Origin: Alteromonas mediterranea DE
Lineage (GTDB): Bacteria > Pseudomonadota > Gammaproteobacteria > Enterobacterales > Alteromonadaceae
DNA: 64,000 nt
Direction: 5' to 3'
NCBI RefSeq assembly: GCF_000020585.3
Contig: NC_011138.3
Coordinates: 1,965,136-2,029,135 of the forward strand
The notes under the pieces were generated by a model. The model was given only the letters and a program-made list of their open reading frames with translations, was not told the origin of the DNA and searched no databases. Both the position numbers and the translations under genes were made by a program. Shown piece by piece: positions 1 to 9,269 of this stretch. Position 1 is the first letter of the stretch. Every line of letters begins with the position of its first letter.

Positions 1-476
1 AAGGTAAATGGGCAGTTTTCGTATTTTACCCAGCTGATTTCACATTCGTATGCCCAACTGAGCTTGGTGACATCGCTGACAAATACGAAGAGCTTCAGTC
101 TCGTGGCGTAGAAGTTTTCTCAGTATCTACTGACACTCACTTCACACACAAAGCATGGCACGATTCTTCAGACACGATCAACAAGATCAAGTTTGCAATG
201 ATTGGCGACCCAACAGGTGAAATCACTCGCAACTTCGATTGTATGCGTGAAACTATGGGCCTTGCTGACCGTGCAACATTTGTTGTTGACCCAGAGGGTA
301 TCGTCCAAGCAATGGAAATCACGTCTGAAGGTATCGGCCGTGATGCAGACGACCTAGTACGTAAGGTTAAAGCTGCTCAGTACGTAGCAAATAACCCAGG
401 CGAAGTTTGCCCAGCTAAATGGAAAGAAGGTGAAGAAACACTAGCACCTTCTCTAGACCTAGTAGGTAAAATCTAA
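1..476 (+). CDS. ahpC: Peroxiredoxin AhpC, 3' part (5' end outside window)
   Basis: Alkyl hydroperoxide reductase small subunit, a typical 2-Cys peroxiredoxin that reduces H2O2 and organic peroxides in the cytoplasm and is re-reduced by AhpF. The reading frame is already open at base 3. The peroxidatic Cys lies in FVCPTE (codon 51-53) and the resolving Cys in GEVCPAKW (codon 408-410), so both catalytic cysteines are present. The C-terminus ([11 protein letters not shown]) is that of a full-length AhpC. Only about 30 N-terminal residues are missing. ahpF follows 176 bases downstream on the same strand, the usual order. OxyR control is likely from the family, but the promoter is outside the window. 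Confidence 0.96.
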   Translation, partial: GKWAVFVFYPADFTFVCPTELGDIADKYEELQSRGVEVFSVSTDTHFTHKAWHDSSDTINKIKFAMIGDPTGEITRNFDCMRETMGLADRATFVVDPEGIVQAMEITSEGIGRDADDLVRKVKAAQYVANNPGEVCPAKWKEGEETLAPSLDLVGKI

Positions 477-501
477 GCGTCTTGCTTAGAGGCCGATAAT
501 G

Positions 502-565
502 CCGTTGGCGTTAGCTAACGGTAAGCATTGGCAACGTTTATATAGGGAGCGGGTCTCCGCTCCCT
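502..565 (+). other. Two inverted repeats between ahpC and ahpF
   Basis: The ahpC-ahpF gap holds two possible RNA hairpins. One is CCGTT...AACGG (502-506 with 517-521). The stronger one is AGGGAGCG, a 6-base loop, then CGCTCCCT (544-551 with 558-565). No T-run follows either, so they are not clear terminators. A stabilising or attenuating role that keeps ahpC mRNA above ahpF mRNA is plausible but inferred. Confidence 0.45.
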
Positions 566-652
566 GATGTTAATTCCCAATTTCCGCTTATGTAGTTGAC
601 CTCAGAAGAAGGTTGGCGGGGATCGGCGTGTCGAAAATAAGGCAGAATAACC

Positions 653-2242
653 GTGTTAACTAAAGAAATTTTACAAGCATTGAAGTCTTATGCTGAAACA
701 ATGCAAAAAAACGTAACCTTTGTCGTACAGACCGGTGAACATAGCAAGCGCGACGAGCTTGTGAAGTTTCTGTCCGACATTGCATCAGTAAGCGAAAAAC
801 TTAATGTTGAAGAGCGCGACACTAATGGTGAACTCCGCAGCGCTATCAGCTTCCTATTAGAAGCTGACGGTGAAGATACGGGTATCCGTTTCTCAGGCAT
901 TCCCGGTGGTCACGAATTCAACTCTTTAGTCCTTGCCATGCTGCACGCAGCAGGCACAGAACTGAAGCTAGATGACAGCGTTAAAGCGATGGTAAAAGCT
1001 ATCAATGAACCGCTTAACTTCGAAGTGTTCATTAGCCTTAGCTGTCACAACTGCCCAGAGGTCGTTCAGGCGTTAAACCAATTTGCATTGGTTAATCCAA
1101 ATATTAAAGCTGAAATGATTGATGGCGGTTTATATCAAAACTTAATTCAAGAGCGCGACATTCAAGGTGTACCAAGTGTGTATCTAAATGGCGAGCTATT
1201 CGCAAACGGTAAAGTTGACGCTTCTGTGCTTATCAACAAACTTATCGAACGCGACCCAAGCCTTAAAGAAGCGAATAAAGGCGACGCGTTACCGCTGCAA
1301 GATGTGACGGTAATTGGCGGTGGCCCAGCTGGCGTAGCATCAGCTATCTACAGCGCTCGTAAAGGTTTGAAAGTAGCAATTGTTGCAGAAACATTTGGCG
1401 GGCAGGTTAAAGATACGATGGGCATTGAAAACCTAATCTCTGTGCCTAAAACCACAGGCCCTGAACTTGTTGGCAACTTGATGGAGCACGTACGTGACTA
1501 CGACATTACACTTAAAGAGCATGTTCGTGTAGATAGCATCGAAAAAGGCAACATCAAAACGATTACGTTGTCTTCTGGCGAGCAAATCCGTACGCGTACG
1601 GTAATTGTCGCTACTGGTGCCCGTTGGAGAGAGCTGGGCGTACCAGGTGAAAGAGAAAACGTAGGGAATGGCGTAGCATATTGCCCACACTGTGACGGCC
1701 CATTCTTTAAAGGCAAAGACGTGGCGGTAATTGGTGGTGGTAACTCGGGTATTGAGGCTGCACTAGACCTAGCAGGTATAGTGAAATCGGTAACGGTATT
1801 TGAATTCATGCCAGAGCTTAAAGCCGATCAGGTATTAATAGACCAAGCTGAAAAGCGCGACAATATCACTATTATTAAAAATGCAGCGACCCGTCAGATC
1901 ACTGCAGAAAATGGCAAAGTGAATGCGATTGAGTACCAAGACCGTAGTACTAACGAGATTCATACCCGCGAACTAGCAGGTGTATTTGTTCAAATTGGTC
2001 TTGTTCCAAACAGCCAGTTCATGAAAGATACGGTTGAAATGACACAATACGGCGAGATTGTGGTAGACAACAAGTGTCATACATCTGAGCCTGGTATATT
2101 TGCAGCGGGCGATGTAACAACTGTTCCGTATAAGCAAATTGTTATTTCAATGGGCGAGGGCGCTAAAGCCTCATTGGCAGCGTTCGAGTATTTACTAAGC
2201 CACGAAGTCGTTGAATCAGAAGATGAAAGCGAAGCAGCTTAA
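653..2242 (+). CDS. ahpF: Alkyl hydroperoxide reductase subunit F
   Basis: NADH-dependent flavoprotein disulfide reductase that recycles AhpC. The 529 residues match the family length. An N-terminal pair of thioredoxin-like folds carries the redox motif CHNC (C131/C134). The FAD-binding GGGPAG motif follows near residue 222. The NADH domain holds the second dithiol CPHC (C344/C347) and the GGGNSG nucleotide motif. A C-terminal [10 protein letters not shown] segment binds FAD. The start is GTG, with an AAGG ribosome-binding sequence about 10 bases upstream. The gene is probably co-transcribed with ahpC and ends at a strong terminator. Confidence 0.97.
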   Translation: MLTKEILQALKSYAETMQKNVTFVVQTGEHSKRDELVKFLSDIASVSEKLNVEERDTNGELRSAISFLLEADGEDTGIRFSGIPGGHEFNSLVLAMLHAAGTELKLDDSVKAMVKAINEPLNFEVFISLSCHNCPEVVQALNQFALVNPNIKAEMIDGGLYQNLIQERDIQGVPSVYLNGELFANGKVDASVLINKLIERDPSLKEANKGDALPLQDVTVIGGGPAGVASAIYSARKGLKVAIVAETFGGQVKDTMGIENLISVPKTTGPELVGNLMEHVRDYDITLKEHVRVDSIEKGNIKTITLSSGEQIRTRTVIVATGARWRELGVPGERENVGNGVAYCPHCDGPFFKGKDVAVIGGGNSGIEAALDLAGIVKSVTVFEFMPELKADQVLIDQAEKRDNITIIKNAATRQITAENGKVNAIEYQDRSTNEIHTRELAGVFVQIGLVPNSQFMKDTVEMTQYGEIVVDNKCHTSEPGIFAAGDVTTVPYKQIVISMGEGAKASLAAFEYLLSHEVVESEDESEAA

Positions 2243-2270
2243 TTAGCGGCGCTTCCTTTACCTACCAATC

Positions 2271-2307
2271 AAAAAGCCGAACTGACCATGTTAGTTCGGC
2301 TTTTTTG
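2271..2307 (+). terminator. Rho-independent terminator after ahpF
   Basis: The stem AAAAAGCCGAACT pairs with AGTTCGGCTTTTT across a short loop and runs into TTTTTTG. It lies 29 bases after the ahpF stop and points in the ahpF direction. Confidence 0.9.
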
Positions 2308-2345
2308 TTTTCCTTTTCTAAGTCATCAAATGTATCGTCCTAAAT

Positions 2346-2364
2346 AGTAATGATAGTAGTTTTC
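2346..2364 (+). promoter_or_regulatory. Candidate Fur box upstream of the PepSY operon
   Basis: A 19-base stretch beginning AGTAATGATAGT matches the Fur consensus GATAATGATAATCATTATC at 13 of 19 positions by eye. It lies about 95 bases before the membrane-protein gene that leads the PepSY operon. PepSY transmembrane reductases of the PiuB/FoxB type are commonly iron-regulated, so position and match agree. Not tested. Confidence 0.4.
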
Positions 2365-2459
2365 ATTTAACTGTCAATTTGTTAAATTAGCACCGTTAAA
2401 GTAGAAAGAAGTAGAGCGCTCAGCAGTTTTATCCTTCTTTTAGAAACGCGCATTTATGC

Positions 2460-3107
2460 GTGCTCGGGTGCTTTACCACAAATAAAAAACCTACAAAACA
2501 TCAAAAGGCACTTTCATCGCTAACGATAGTATTAGCGTTGCCTTTTATGTTCTTACTTCAAGGAATAGTTATGCTTTCAGTTGCAGCAAGTGGTCTGTCA
2601 CTTGCGGCCTTAGCGGCAGTTTATAAAAGTTGGCGTGGGCAGGCGTCTACTTATTTATACGTGGGGCTTGCTGTTTGGTTGGCTTCATCCGTGTGCTGGT
2701 CTTATGCTCAAGGGTGGGAGTTCGGTGTGCTATACGCGCTGTGTATTCCCGCGTTGTTAGTGTGGCCTTTTATCGCGTTAAATCAAACCCAATTACCAAA
2801 GCCAAAGAATAACCCCCAGCCGAGAAGCGTCGATTTTTCTCGCAAAACTCTGCTAGGTAATACGGCGAACTACGTGGTGATATTGGTTGTTTTGTTAGCG
2901 GTTAGCGTATTTCTAACCCTTGGTATATGCGCGCTACTTCCTTTTTCAATAGCAGGGCAACTCGCCACAGGCACTGTGTTCTTGCCGGTATTGTGGGGGA
3001 TGATTGTTTATCACTACCTCGCCACCGTTCACAAATTTAAAGTGGTGGGTGCTTACACCGTTCTTGCGGGTCTATGCGTGCCTGTACTTACCTTTATGCC
3101 GATGTAG
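2460..3107 (+). CDS. Integral membrane protein, first gene of PepSY operon
   Basis: A 215-residue protein of no family I recognise. It is very hydrophobic, with about five to six predicted membrane spans (near residues 20-50, 60-80, 85-102, 130-160, 165-185 and 195-212) and a polar loop around residues 105-128. The GTG start at 2460 has no convincing ribosome-binding site, so the true start could be an internal ATG near residue 29 or 38. The stop codon abuts the PepSY gene with no gap, so the two are almost certainly one transcription unit. A role in membrane assembly or electron transfer with the PepSY protein is inference only. Confidence 0.7.
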   Translation: MLGCFTTNKKPTKHQKALSSLTIVLALPFMFLLQGIVMLSVAASGLSLAALAAVYKSWRGQASTYLYVGLAVWLASSVCWSYAQGWEFGVLYALCIPALLVWPFIALNQTQLPKPKNNPQPRSVDFSRKTLLGNTANYVVILVVLLAVSVFLTLGICALLPFSIAGQLATGTVFLPVLWGMIVYHYLATVHKFKVVGAYTVLAGLCVPVLTFMPM

Positions 3108-3116
3108 GTGAAAATA

Positions 3117-4610
3117 ATGGATAAAATAACCAAACAAAATGCATTAAATGCACATACGTGGGTAGGCGTGTTTCTGAGCGTACTTCTTTTTCTTGTGTGT
3201 TTGTCGGGAACCATTGCTGTATTTCATTTCGAGTTTGAGCGATGGGAGCAGCCGCACATTACCGAAATGGAAAATGTGTCGCCAGAAGTCGTTGAAAAAG
3301 CCATGGATAGCTTTTTGTCGCGGCACACCGAAGAATCTCATCACCTCTTCGTGGTGTTCCCTACATCAGATATTCCGCGACTGGTTGTTGAAAATGATCA
3401 TGTTGCTTACTTCGCCGACAATGAAGGCAACTTGATTGAAAAGGAAAGCGTATCTTTTACTCAAATGCTGGTGGATTTACACCTTTATTTAAATTTACCA
3501 CACAGTTGGGGGATGATTTTAGTCAGTGCGCTAGGTGCAGTTATTTGTACGCTTGTCATCACAGGGATTATTGCTCATAAACGTATCACTAAAGATGCAT
3601 TTAAGCTAAGACGCGGGGGTAATGGTCAGCAAGCCCAAATAGACCTGCATAATCGCTTTGGCCTTTGGGCATCGCCATTTCATTTAGTTATCGGTATTAC
3701 CGGCACCTACTTTGGGCTGGCGGGCATTATTCTTATTGTCATTGCTACGCTTAATTATGGGGGGGACAGAGATGCCGTAGTGGATCAAATATTCACACCA
3801 GACCCGGTCTTAGTGCCTCAAGAAGGCAAACCGGCTATCGGCAAAGCATTTGCTCAAATGGAAACCTTGGCCCCTGAGAAATCCCCTATCTTTTTAACCG
3901 TACATGAAGTGGGTGAGCCTGAGCAATTTATAGAAATCTACGCGAAGGCCCCTAATCGAATGATTTACGCTGAAGGCTACCGCTTTGATACCGCGGGTAA
4001 TTATATAGGCGTTGCGGGTTATGAAAACGGAGAATGGGGTAAGCAGCTATTGTGGTCAATGTACCGACTACATTTTGGTGACTTCGCTGGACTGGTCAGT
4101 AAATGGCTTTACTTCGTCTTGGGTGTAATGCTAACGATGTTATGCGTATCGGGCATGGAGATTTGGCTGTCTAAAAAAGCACATCCACCGCTGGCTAGTC
4201 GCCTTTGGTACGCAACGGTTTGGGGAAGTGTAAGCGCATTAGCATTTACTGCCATTGCAGATATGTTTTTCACGGGGTCTTTAGTAGCGGTGTTTTGGTG
4301 TTTAATGCTATTAAATACTGGGGTAACGGTGGCGGTTAAGTCGTTAACTAAGCCTATGTGGCTATTGATATCGGGGCTTAGCGTACTCATGCTGCTTGTT
4401 GCTTACGTGGCGGTGCATGGTAGTGCAACATTTACTATTGCTTCGTTACAGCTGAATATTCCCATGGCGGTTTACGTCATCTGGAGCGTATACCGTGCCC
4501 GCACATTAATAAAACGTGCTAGCACTGAACAAGCAAAGGTGAAAAAAGACAAAACTGGCAGCGCGGGGCAGGCTAGTCAAGGCAATAGCGCAGAGGGTGC
4601 GAGTGCTTAA
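3117..4610 (+). CDS. PepSY-associated transmembrane protein (PiuB/FoxB-like ferrisiderophore reductase)
   Basis: Inner-membrane PepSY_TM protein of 497 residues. This family includes siderophore reductases that release iron from ferrisiderophores at the inner membrane. The N-terminal span follows NAHTWVGVFLS. Two PepSY-type periplasmic regions alternate with further spans. Conserved histidines occur in LHLYLNLPHSWG, LHNRFGLW and YRLHFGD, likely haem ligands. A C-terminal three-span bundle ends in a polar Lys/Gln-rich tail. ATG at 3117 is preferred because AGGTG sits 6 bases before it; a GTG nine bases earlier touches the previous stop codon. Likely iron-regulated, given the Fur-like site ahead of the operon. 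Confidence 0.85.
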   Translation: MDKITKQNALNAHTWVGVFLSVLLFLVCLSGTIAVFHFEFERWEQPHITEMENVSPEVVEKAMDSFLSRHTEESHHLFVVFPTSDIPRLVVENDHVAYFADNEGNLIEKESVSFTQMLVDLHLYLNLPHSWGMILVSALGAVICTLVITGIIAHKRITKDAFKLRRGGNGQQAQIDLHNRFGLWASPFHLVIGITGTYFGLAGIILIVIATLNYGGDRDAVVDQIFTPDPVLVPQEGKPAIGKAFAQMETLAPEKSPIFLTVHEVGEPEQFIEIYAKAPNRMIYAEGYRFDTAGNYIGVAGYENGEWGKQLLWSMYRLHFGDFAGLVSKWLYFVLGVMLTMLCVSGMEIWLSKKAHPPLASRLWYATVWGSVSALAFTAIADMFFTGSLVAVFWCLMLLNTGVTVAVKSLTKPMWLLISGLSVLMLLVAYVAVHGSATFTIASLQLNIPMAVYVIWSVYRARTLIKRASTEQAKVKKDKTGSAGQASQGNSAEGASA

Positions 4611-4664
4611 GTAGCGTTAACGTTAACCGCGCAGTTAGCGTCTGCCCGTGAGAACGCGTAGGCG

Positions 4665-4856
4665 CTAATTGCGCTTTTTTCTTTTCCATGTTCCACCGTA
4701 GAGATAATCCGCGCTACTTGCTGCCTGTTCTTGGCATGTTTTACACACTATACGCCAGTTACCACTCTCGTTTGTTTGAATTCTAAATTGTACGTCTGCT
4801 TCTTTACTGCATATATCGCAAGGCTTTGGTGGTCTAATTCTGTCTTTTTTGCCCAT
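4665..4856 (-). CDS. Small CxxC...CxxC zinc-ribbon-like protein
   Basis: A basic 63-residue protein with two Cys pairs, CDIC near residue 14 and CKTC near residue 38, spaced as in a small zinc ribbon. Basic residues flank both ends (MGKKDR..., ...WKRKKRN), suggesting nucleic-acid or ribosome contact. GGAAAGA lies 5 bases before ATG and acts as ribosome-binding site. It stands alone, convergent with the PepSY gene. I recognise no named family. Function unknown; zinc binding is inferred from the cysteine pattern. Confidence 0.7.
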   Translation of the reverse strand: MGKKDRIRPPKPCDICSKEADVQFRIQTNESGNWRIVCKTCQEQAASSADYLYGGTWKRKKRN

Positions 4857-4933
4857 TCATTCTTTCCATGATGCTGAGAATTAGGTAATTATTTTAATCT
4901 ATCATGGTTCTATTTAGTGCGTGGATTATTCCT

Positions 4934-5512
4934 CTAAATAATCTTCGCGATTGTAACTGCGGCCGATGAACCTACGCGTACTAAGCGCCCCCACAGTTTC
5001 ATAGGCAGCGTGACTTTCGTTGCGATTTGAGATTGTGCCTCGTCTCTGTGATGCTGTTCGTCCATCTGACACCGTTTGAACCGGTTAATGACGTTTGATG
5101 GCGGGTTCGGTTGCATTACTAATTTGCTACATTGCTTTTCGTAATGGGTGTCGACAAATTTCTCTACACTGTAAATCGTATAGAAAAACCAATTTTTACC
5201 TAATAAGCGAGGAACAAAACCTGTAATAAAACCAGCCGCTACCCATAGGGGCAGAATAAAGCTTCCTCTGAAAAGCGGCATTTCCGTTTCAAAAAGATTC
5301 AGGTGTTGCTTTTCAGTTTTTAGATGCTCTTGAATGAAGACCTTGGTAGCCCCTGTCGAGCGCATAATATTAAAAAAGCTTAGGATGAATTCGGCAAATA
5401 TCGCGCCTCGGTATATCCAAACCGCACCGGTTTCACCAGCATGGCTTGCCCGTAACTCTCTGTCTATCTGCTTTGCATACGAAGCTTCAAGTGTTTTTGA
5501 ATAAAATGACAT
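4934..5512 (-). CDS. coq7: Coq7-family di-iron hydroxylase (ubiquinone biosynthesis)
   Basis: Demethoxyubiquinone hydroxylase of the Coq7/Clk-1 family, a carboxylate-bridged di-iron enzyme that adds the last ring hydroxyl of ubiquinone. The two repeated ligand helices are visible: RASHAGETGAVWIYRG with Glu, EHLKTEKQHL (ExxH), EKFVDTHYEKQ and DEQHHRDEA (ExxH). Length (192) fits the family. The segment between the halves is hydrophobic, consistent with peripheral membrane attachment. ATG is preceded by AAAGGTG. E. coli uses the flavoprotein UbiF for this step; many other gammaproteobacteria use Coq7. Confidence 0.9.
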   Translation of the reverse strand: MSFYSKTLEASYAKQIDRELRASHAGETGAVWIYRGAIFAEFILSFFNIMRSTGATKVFIQEHLKTEKQHLNLFETEMPLFRGSFILPLWVAAGFITGFVPRLLGKNWFFYTIYSVEKFVDTHYEKQCSKLVMQPNPPSNVINRFKRCQMDEQHHRDEAQSQIATKVTLPMKLWGRLVRVGSSAAVTIAKII

Positions 5513-5744
5513 GATGCACCTTTACAGCATTTTATTATGAAACGCGCGAAACCTGTTTATAGATGTCACTTTACGAATTTGTAATGCGCAAAAAGCATTG
5601 TCATATTAACCCCTTAAAAAACAGCTATTGAGTAATAGTTCATTATTCAAAAACGAAAGGGGCGTGTTGAAAGTTTGCTTGCTATTGTGGGGAAAACCTA
5701 AGCGCAAGCTAAATAGAAAGCGTATTAATATGGGGAGAGTGCTA

Positions 5745-6818
5745 ATGAAAGTGGCTTGGTTGATCGGTGTGTTAATTGCCCTTTACCTACTGTTATGGCC
5801 TGTACCCATAGCGCCAGTTTCATGGCAATCACCTGCCAATAATGGGTTTGAAGGTGAATTCGCCGAAAACACGCGGCTTTCCGATTTAACCCTTATTGAT
5901 CTGGGCGACGACTATGGGCCAGAGGACTTTGCGTTAAACCATGAAGGAACCTTGGCGACATCGAGCCATTCAGGTGCCATTCTGTTAAAGAAAAAAGGCG
6001 AGCGTACCTTTTCTCCCTGGGTAAATACGGGCGGTCGCCCCCTAGGCATTGAGTACGATAGTAAAGGAAACCTTCTAATCGCCGATGCTCACCTTGGGTT
6101 ACTTAAGATAGATACTGCTGGCGTACTCTCTGTGCTGGTTGATAGCGTAAACAGCACCCCTGTCGTTTATGCAGATGATGTGGATATCGCAGAAAATGGC
6201 AAGGTGTACTTTACCGACGCGACCACCAAGTTTTCAGCCAAAGCGTTTGGTGGCACCCTAAATGCAAGTTTGCTTGAAATTTTAGAGCACAGAGGGAATG
6301 GTAGGCTAATCGAATACACCCCTTCAACGGGTAAAAGCAAGGTCATTATGGATGGTTTAGTCTTTGCTAATGGAGTAGCGGTTAGCCATGACCAAGCGTC
6401 AGTTTTAGTTAATGAAACGGGAAACTACCGGGTGCTACGCTATTGGCTAGGTGGGCCAAGGTCCGGTCAGGTTGATATCGTCATTGATAACTTGCCCGGC
6501 TTTCCCGATAACATAAGTGCGGCAAGAAACGGTGGCTATTACGTGGGGCTGGCATCACCGCGTTCAAGCGCCGTTGATAAACTCGCCGATAGTCCTTTTT
6601 TACGGAAAATAGTGCAACGACTTCCTAAGCTTCTTCGCCCACAGGGGCAAGCATACGGCCATCTAATAAAAATAAGTGAACGCGGAGAAATAGAGCTAAG
6701 CTTGCAAGACCCAACAGGCGCATTTCCTTTCACAACGGGCGCAATTGAAACCGATGAAGAGCTGTACATTAGTAGCTTAACAGCCACTGCTGTGGGCGTG
6801 TTAGGTCTAAAAGAGTAG
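5745..6818 (+). CDS. SMP-30/strictosidine-synthase-like beta-propeller protein
   Basis: A 357-residue membrane-anchored protein with a six-bladed propeller of the SMP-30/gluconolactonase/strictosidine synthase type, related to APMAP-like esterases. An N-terminal hydrophobic anchor (AWLIGVLIALYLLLWP) is followed by propeller motifs such as GRPLGIEYDSKGNLLIADA, YADDVDIAENGKVYFTDAT, VFANGVAVSHD and NLPGFPDNISAARNGGYYVG, the last matching the GxPDNI signature. ATG at 5745 is chosen because GGGGAG lies 7 bases upstream; the frame is open back to a TTG at 5628. Lactonase or esterase activity is possible, but the substrate is unknown. Confidence 0.82.
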   Translation: MKVAWLIGVLIALYLLLWPVPIAPVSWQSPANNGFEGEFAENTRLSDLTLIDLGDDYGPEDFALNHEGTLATSSHSGAILLKKKGERTFSPWVNTGGRPLGIEYDSKGNLLIADAHLGLLKIDTAGVLSVLVDSVNSTPVVYADDVDIAENGKVYFTDATTKFSAKAFGGTLNASLLEILEHRGNGRLIEYTPSTGKSKVIMDGLVFANGVAVSHDQASVLVNETGNYRVLRYWLGGPRSGQVDIVIDNLPGFPDNISAARNGGYYVGLASPRSSAVDKLADSPFLRKIVQRLPKLLRPQGQAYGHLIKISERGEIELSLQDPTGAFPFTTGAIETDEELYISSLTATAVGVLGLKE

Positions 6819-7124
6819 TGCGAACGCGCCATGAGTATAGCGCCTATACACTGTAAACATGCGTTGTAGGTTTAATAAAACCAAGGCAAAAGGGCGTTAG
6901 CTACGATGATGCAGGCATAGTTCGTTATTGAATACGTAAATGAATACGTTATTGGGCCGAGCAGCAACCCCTACCTACATTTTACATTTAGAAACATTTT
7001 AAACATTTGTTAAGTAGTTACCCTTTCTAGGTTGTGTCAATATCGTCTATGCTAAAAAAAATGCGTGTAGTACTGTTTTACTATTTTAGGTTAGCCGTAT
7101 TTAAAAAAGGACATTTTTCTGAAC
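6819..7124. other. Intergenic region, promoter only
   Basis: About 300 bases, AT-rich towards the 3' end. No convincing coding frame, repeat or RNA was seen. It probably holds the promoter for the downstream S41 peptidase gene. Confidence 0.5.
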
Positions 7125-8792
7125 ATGAAAGCGTATACGTATTCTTCGGTGGCATTGGCGGTAATGGTTACTCTTCTTGGTGGCTGTGGTGGCGGGGGAG
7201 GCTCGTCTAATAATCCTCCTGTGGCCACTACGCCGACGACGCCTGTCACGAGTGAGCCAGAGTGGGAAGCGGGCGTTTACGAGCCGCAATCCCAATTTAT
7301 TGCGAAATGCGAAACCCCTCGAAGCGGCATTGACCCATTTACAGGAAGCGCTTACCCCGATACGCAAGGCACAGCAATGGATGAAAAGTTATGGCTGCGC
7401 TCTTGGACTAACGATACTTACCTTTGGTATGACGAAGTAGACGATAACGACCCGGAAAATTTTTCGGTTTTAGCCTATTTCGATCAGCTAAAAACCACCG
7501 AACTTACACCAAGCGGTACGCCAAAAGACAACTTTCATTTTTCGCAAGATACAGCAGAATACAACGAATTATCTCAGTCGGGTATATCGTCGGGTTACGG
7601 GTTTGATTGGGAATTCGGGTCAACTACAGTACCTAGACAGCTAACCGTTCGTTTCACCGAGCCCGGGTCGCCCGCCGCTTTGGCAGAAGTGCCGCGAGGG
7701 GCCAAAGTGTTAAGCATCAACGGCGTTGATTTTGTTAATGATAATACCCAGCAAGGCGTGGATGCTATTAATGCCGCTCTGTTTCCGGATGACGCGGGCA
7801 CGACAGCCAATTTTGAATTCGAGTTGGTTGATGGCACCACAACCTCGGTGGAAATCACCTCGGGTGATATAAGCGTAACGCCTGTTCAAAATGTTAAAGT
7901 ACTAGAGACCGAAAGAGGAAAGGTAGGGTACTTCCAATTCAATACCTTTATCGTTACTGCGCAAGAAGGCTTAATTAATGCCTTCGATACTTTCGTGGAG
8001 CAAAACGTAACAGAGTTAGTTATGGACTTGCGCTATAACGGAGGGGGGCGTTTGGCGTTAGCGTCACAGCTTTCTTATATGGTGGCTGGGCCTAATCAAA
8101 CTAACGATGCCATTTTTGAAACCTTGCGATTTAATGACAAAAACCCATCGACCAACCCTGTTACAGGGGAAACTATCCGTCCTACACCATTTTACAGCAC
8201 AGAAATTGATTACGATGCAGGTTTACTTACCGATACGCTATTGCCTAGCTTGTCGCTAACGCGAGTGTACGTTATTGCAACCGATGCAACCTGCTCAGCA
8301 AGTGAAGCGGTGATGAATGCGCTTCGCGGTATCGACGTTGAAGTGGTACAAATTGGCTCGACAACTTGCGGTAAGCCCTATGGTTTCTATCCTACCGATA
8401 ATTGTGGCGAGACGTATTTCACTATTCAATTTCAGGGGATAAATAATAAAGGTTTTGGCGACTACGCCGACGGCTTTATGCCCACCACCACACCAAACTT
8501 CGACTTTGAGTTGCCGGGGTGTGAAGTGGAAGATGACTTTACCGCAAGTTTAGGTGACCCAGATGAAGGAATGCTGTCTGCTACGTTACAGTATGCCGCT
8601 ACGGGGTCATGCCCAGAGGTGGTTGCTTCAAGCGCTGTTGCCAATATCGAGGCGTTAGGCTTTAATCAAAGCGAGAGCCAAAGCGCGCAGGCAGGACAAA
8701 AGCTTATTGCCATCGATAAGCCACAAACACGCAAAGAGACGTTTGTTTTACACAATAAAATAAATCAACCAGTTATAAAGGAACGCGAGTGA
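7125..8792 (+). CDS. S41-family peptidase lipoprotein (PDZ plus tail-specific protease domain)
   Basis: Secreted serine protease related to C-terminal processing proteases. An N-terminal signal ends in the lipobox LLGGC, followed by a poly-Gly linker and a Thr/Pro-rich spacer, so it is a membrane-anchored lipoprotein. A PDZ-like region lies at about residues 165-265 (PGSPAALAEVPRGAKVLSINGV). The catalytic core contains MDLRYNGGG, Ser393 in TCSASEAVMNAL and Lys417 in TTCGKPYG. The 24-residue Ser-Lys spacing matches the CtpA-type Ser/Lys dyad. Several cysteines in the C-terminal half suggest disulfides. It is translationally coupled to a small lipoprotein gene. Confidence 0.88.
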   Translation: MKAYTYSSVALAVMVTLLGGCGGGGGSSNNPPVATTPTTPVTSEPEWEAGVYEPQSQFIAKCETPRSGIDPFTGSAYPDTQGTAMDEKLWLRSWTNDTYLWYDEVDDNDPENFSVLAYFDQLKTTELTPSGTPKDNFHFSQDTAEYNELSQSGISSGYGFDWEFGSTTVPRQLTVRFTEPGSPAALAEVPRGAKVLSINGVDFVNDNTQQGVDAINAALFPDDAGTTANFEFELVDGTTTSVEITSGDISVTPVQNVKVLETERGKVGYFQFNTFIVTAQEGLINAFDTFVEQNVTELVMDLRYNGGGRLALASQLSYMVAGPNQTNDAIFETLRFNDKNPSTNPVTGETIRPTPFYSTEIDYDAGLLTDTLLPSLSLTRVYVIATDATCSASEAVMNALRGIDVEVVQIGSTTCGKPYGFYPTDNCGETYFTIQFQGINNKGFGDYADGFMPTTTPNFDFELPGCEVEDDFTASLGDPDEGMLSATLQYAATGSCPEVVASSAVANIEALGFNQSESQSAQAGQKLIAIDKPQTRKETFVLHNKINQPVIKERE

Positions 8793-9196
8793 TGCCGTTT
8801 TTTGTAAATAAAAGGGTGATGGTGGCGACAGCTCTATTCACATCCCTTGCGCTAACAAGTGGTTGTGCAGCAACCCAAGGCGATGATATGCAAGAGGCCC
8901 GAGCGACGTCTATCACGGCCAGTCAAAAACAGGCTATCGAAAACACCATTAGCGAGTGGTTTGGCGGCGTTAAGATTACCGTTGCCGATGACGTGTTTAG
9001 CCAGTCTTCGAAGGTGACTATTGAGCGAAAAGCGCAGATGGATAGCAGAGGTCTGCCCATTGATGGCAGGCACAATAACCCGATATTTAGCTTTACGCTT
9101 TTAACCAATGGTAAACAGTGCTTATTACGCAACGAGCAAACCGGTGAGCTAGCCACCTTAGATAATGTTGCGTGTGAGGCTGCACCCAAAGTCTAA
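8792..9196 (+). CDS. Small lipoprotein coupled to the S41 peptidase
   Basis: A 134-residue lipoprotein: signal VATALFTSLALTSGC with Cys as lipobox residue, then a polar alpha/beta domain. I recognise no family. The start ATG shares one base with the peptidase stop (TGATG) and is preceded by AAGGAA at 8 bases; a GTG three bases earlier is less likely. The two products are therefore made together, and this one may be a partner, inhibitor or substrate of the protease (inference). The terminal part has a lone pair of cysteines (KQCLL..., NVACE) that could form a disulfide. Confidence 0.75.
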   Translation: MPFFVNKRVMVATALFTSLALTSGCAATQGDDMQEARATSITASQKQAIENTISEWFGGVKITVADDVFSQSSKVTIERKAQMDSRGLPIDGRHNNPIFSFTLLTNGKQCLLRNEQTGELATLDNVACEAAPKV

Positions 9197-9220
9197 CCCA
9201 AGTTTGCTTTATAAATGCAA

Positions 9221-9256
9221 AACGCCCAGCGTTGACTAACGCTGGGCGCTTTTTTA
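9221..9256. terminator. Bidirectional terminator between lipoprotein gene and ygiQ
   Basis: CGCCCAGCGTT pairs with AACGCTGGGCG around a 4-base loop, with AAAA before and TTTTTT after. It lies between two convergent genes and probably serves both. Confidence 0.85.
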
Positions 9257-9269
9257 GCTGCGTTGTTTA

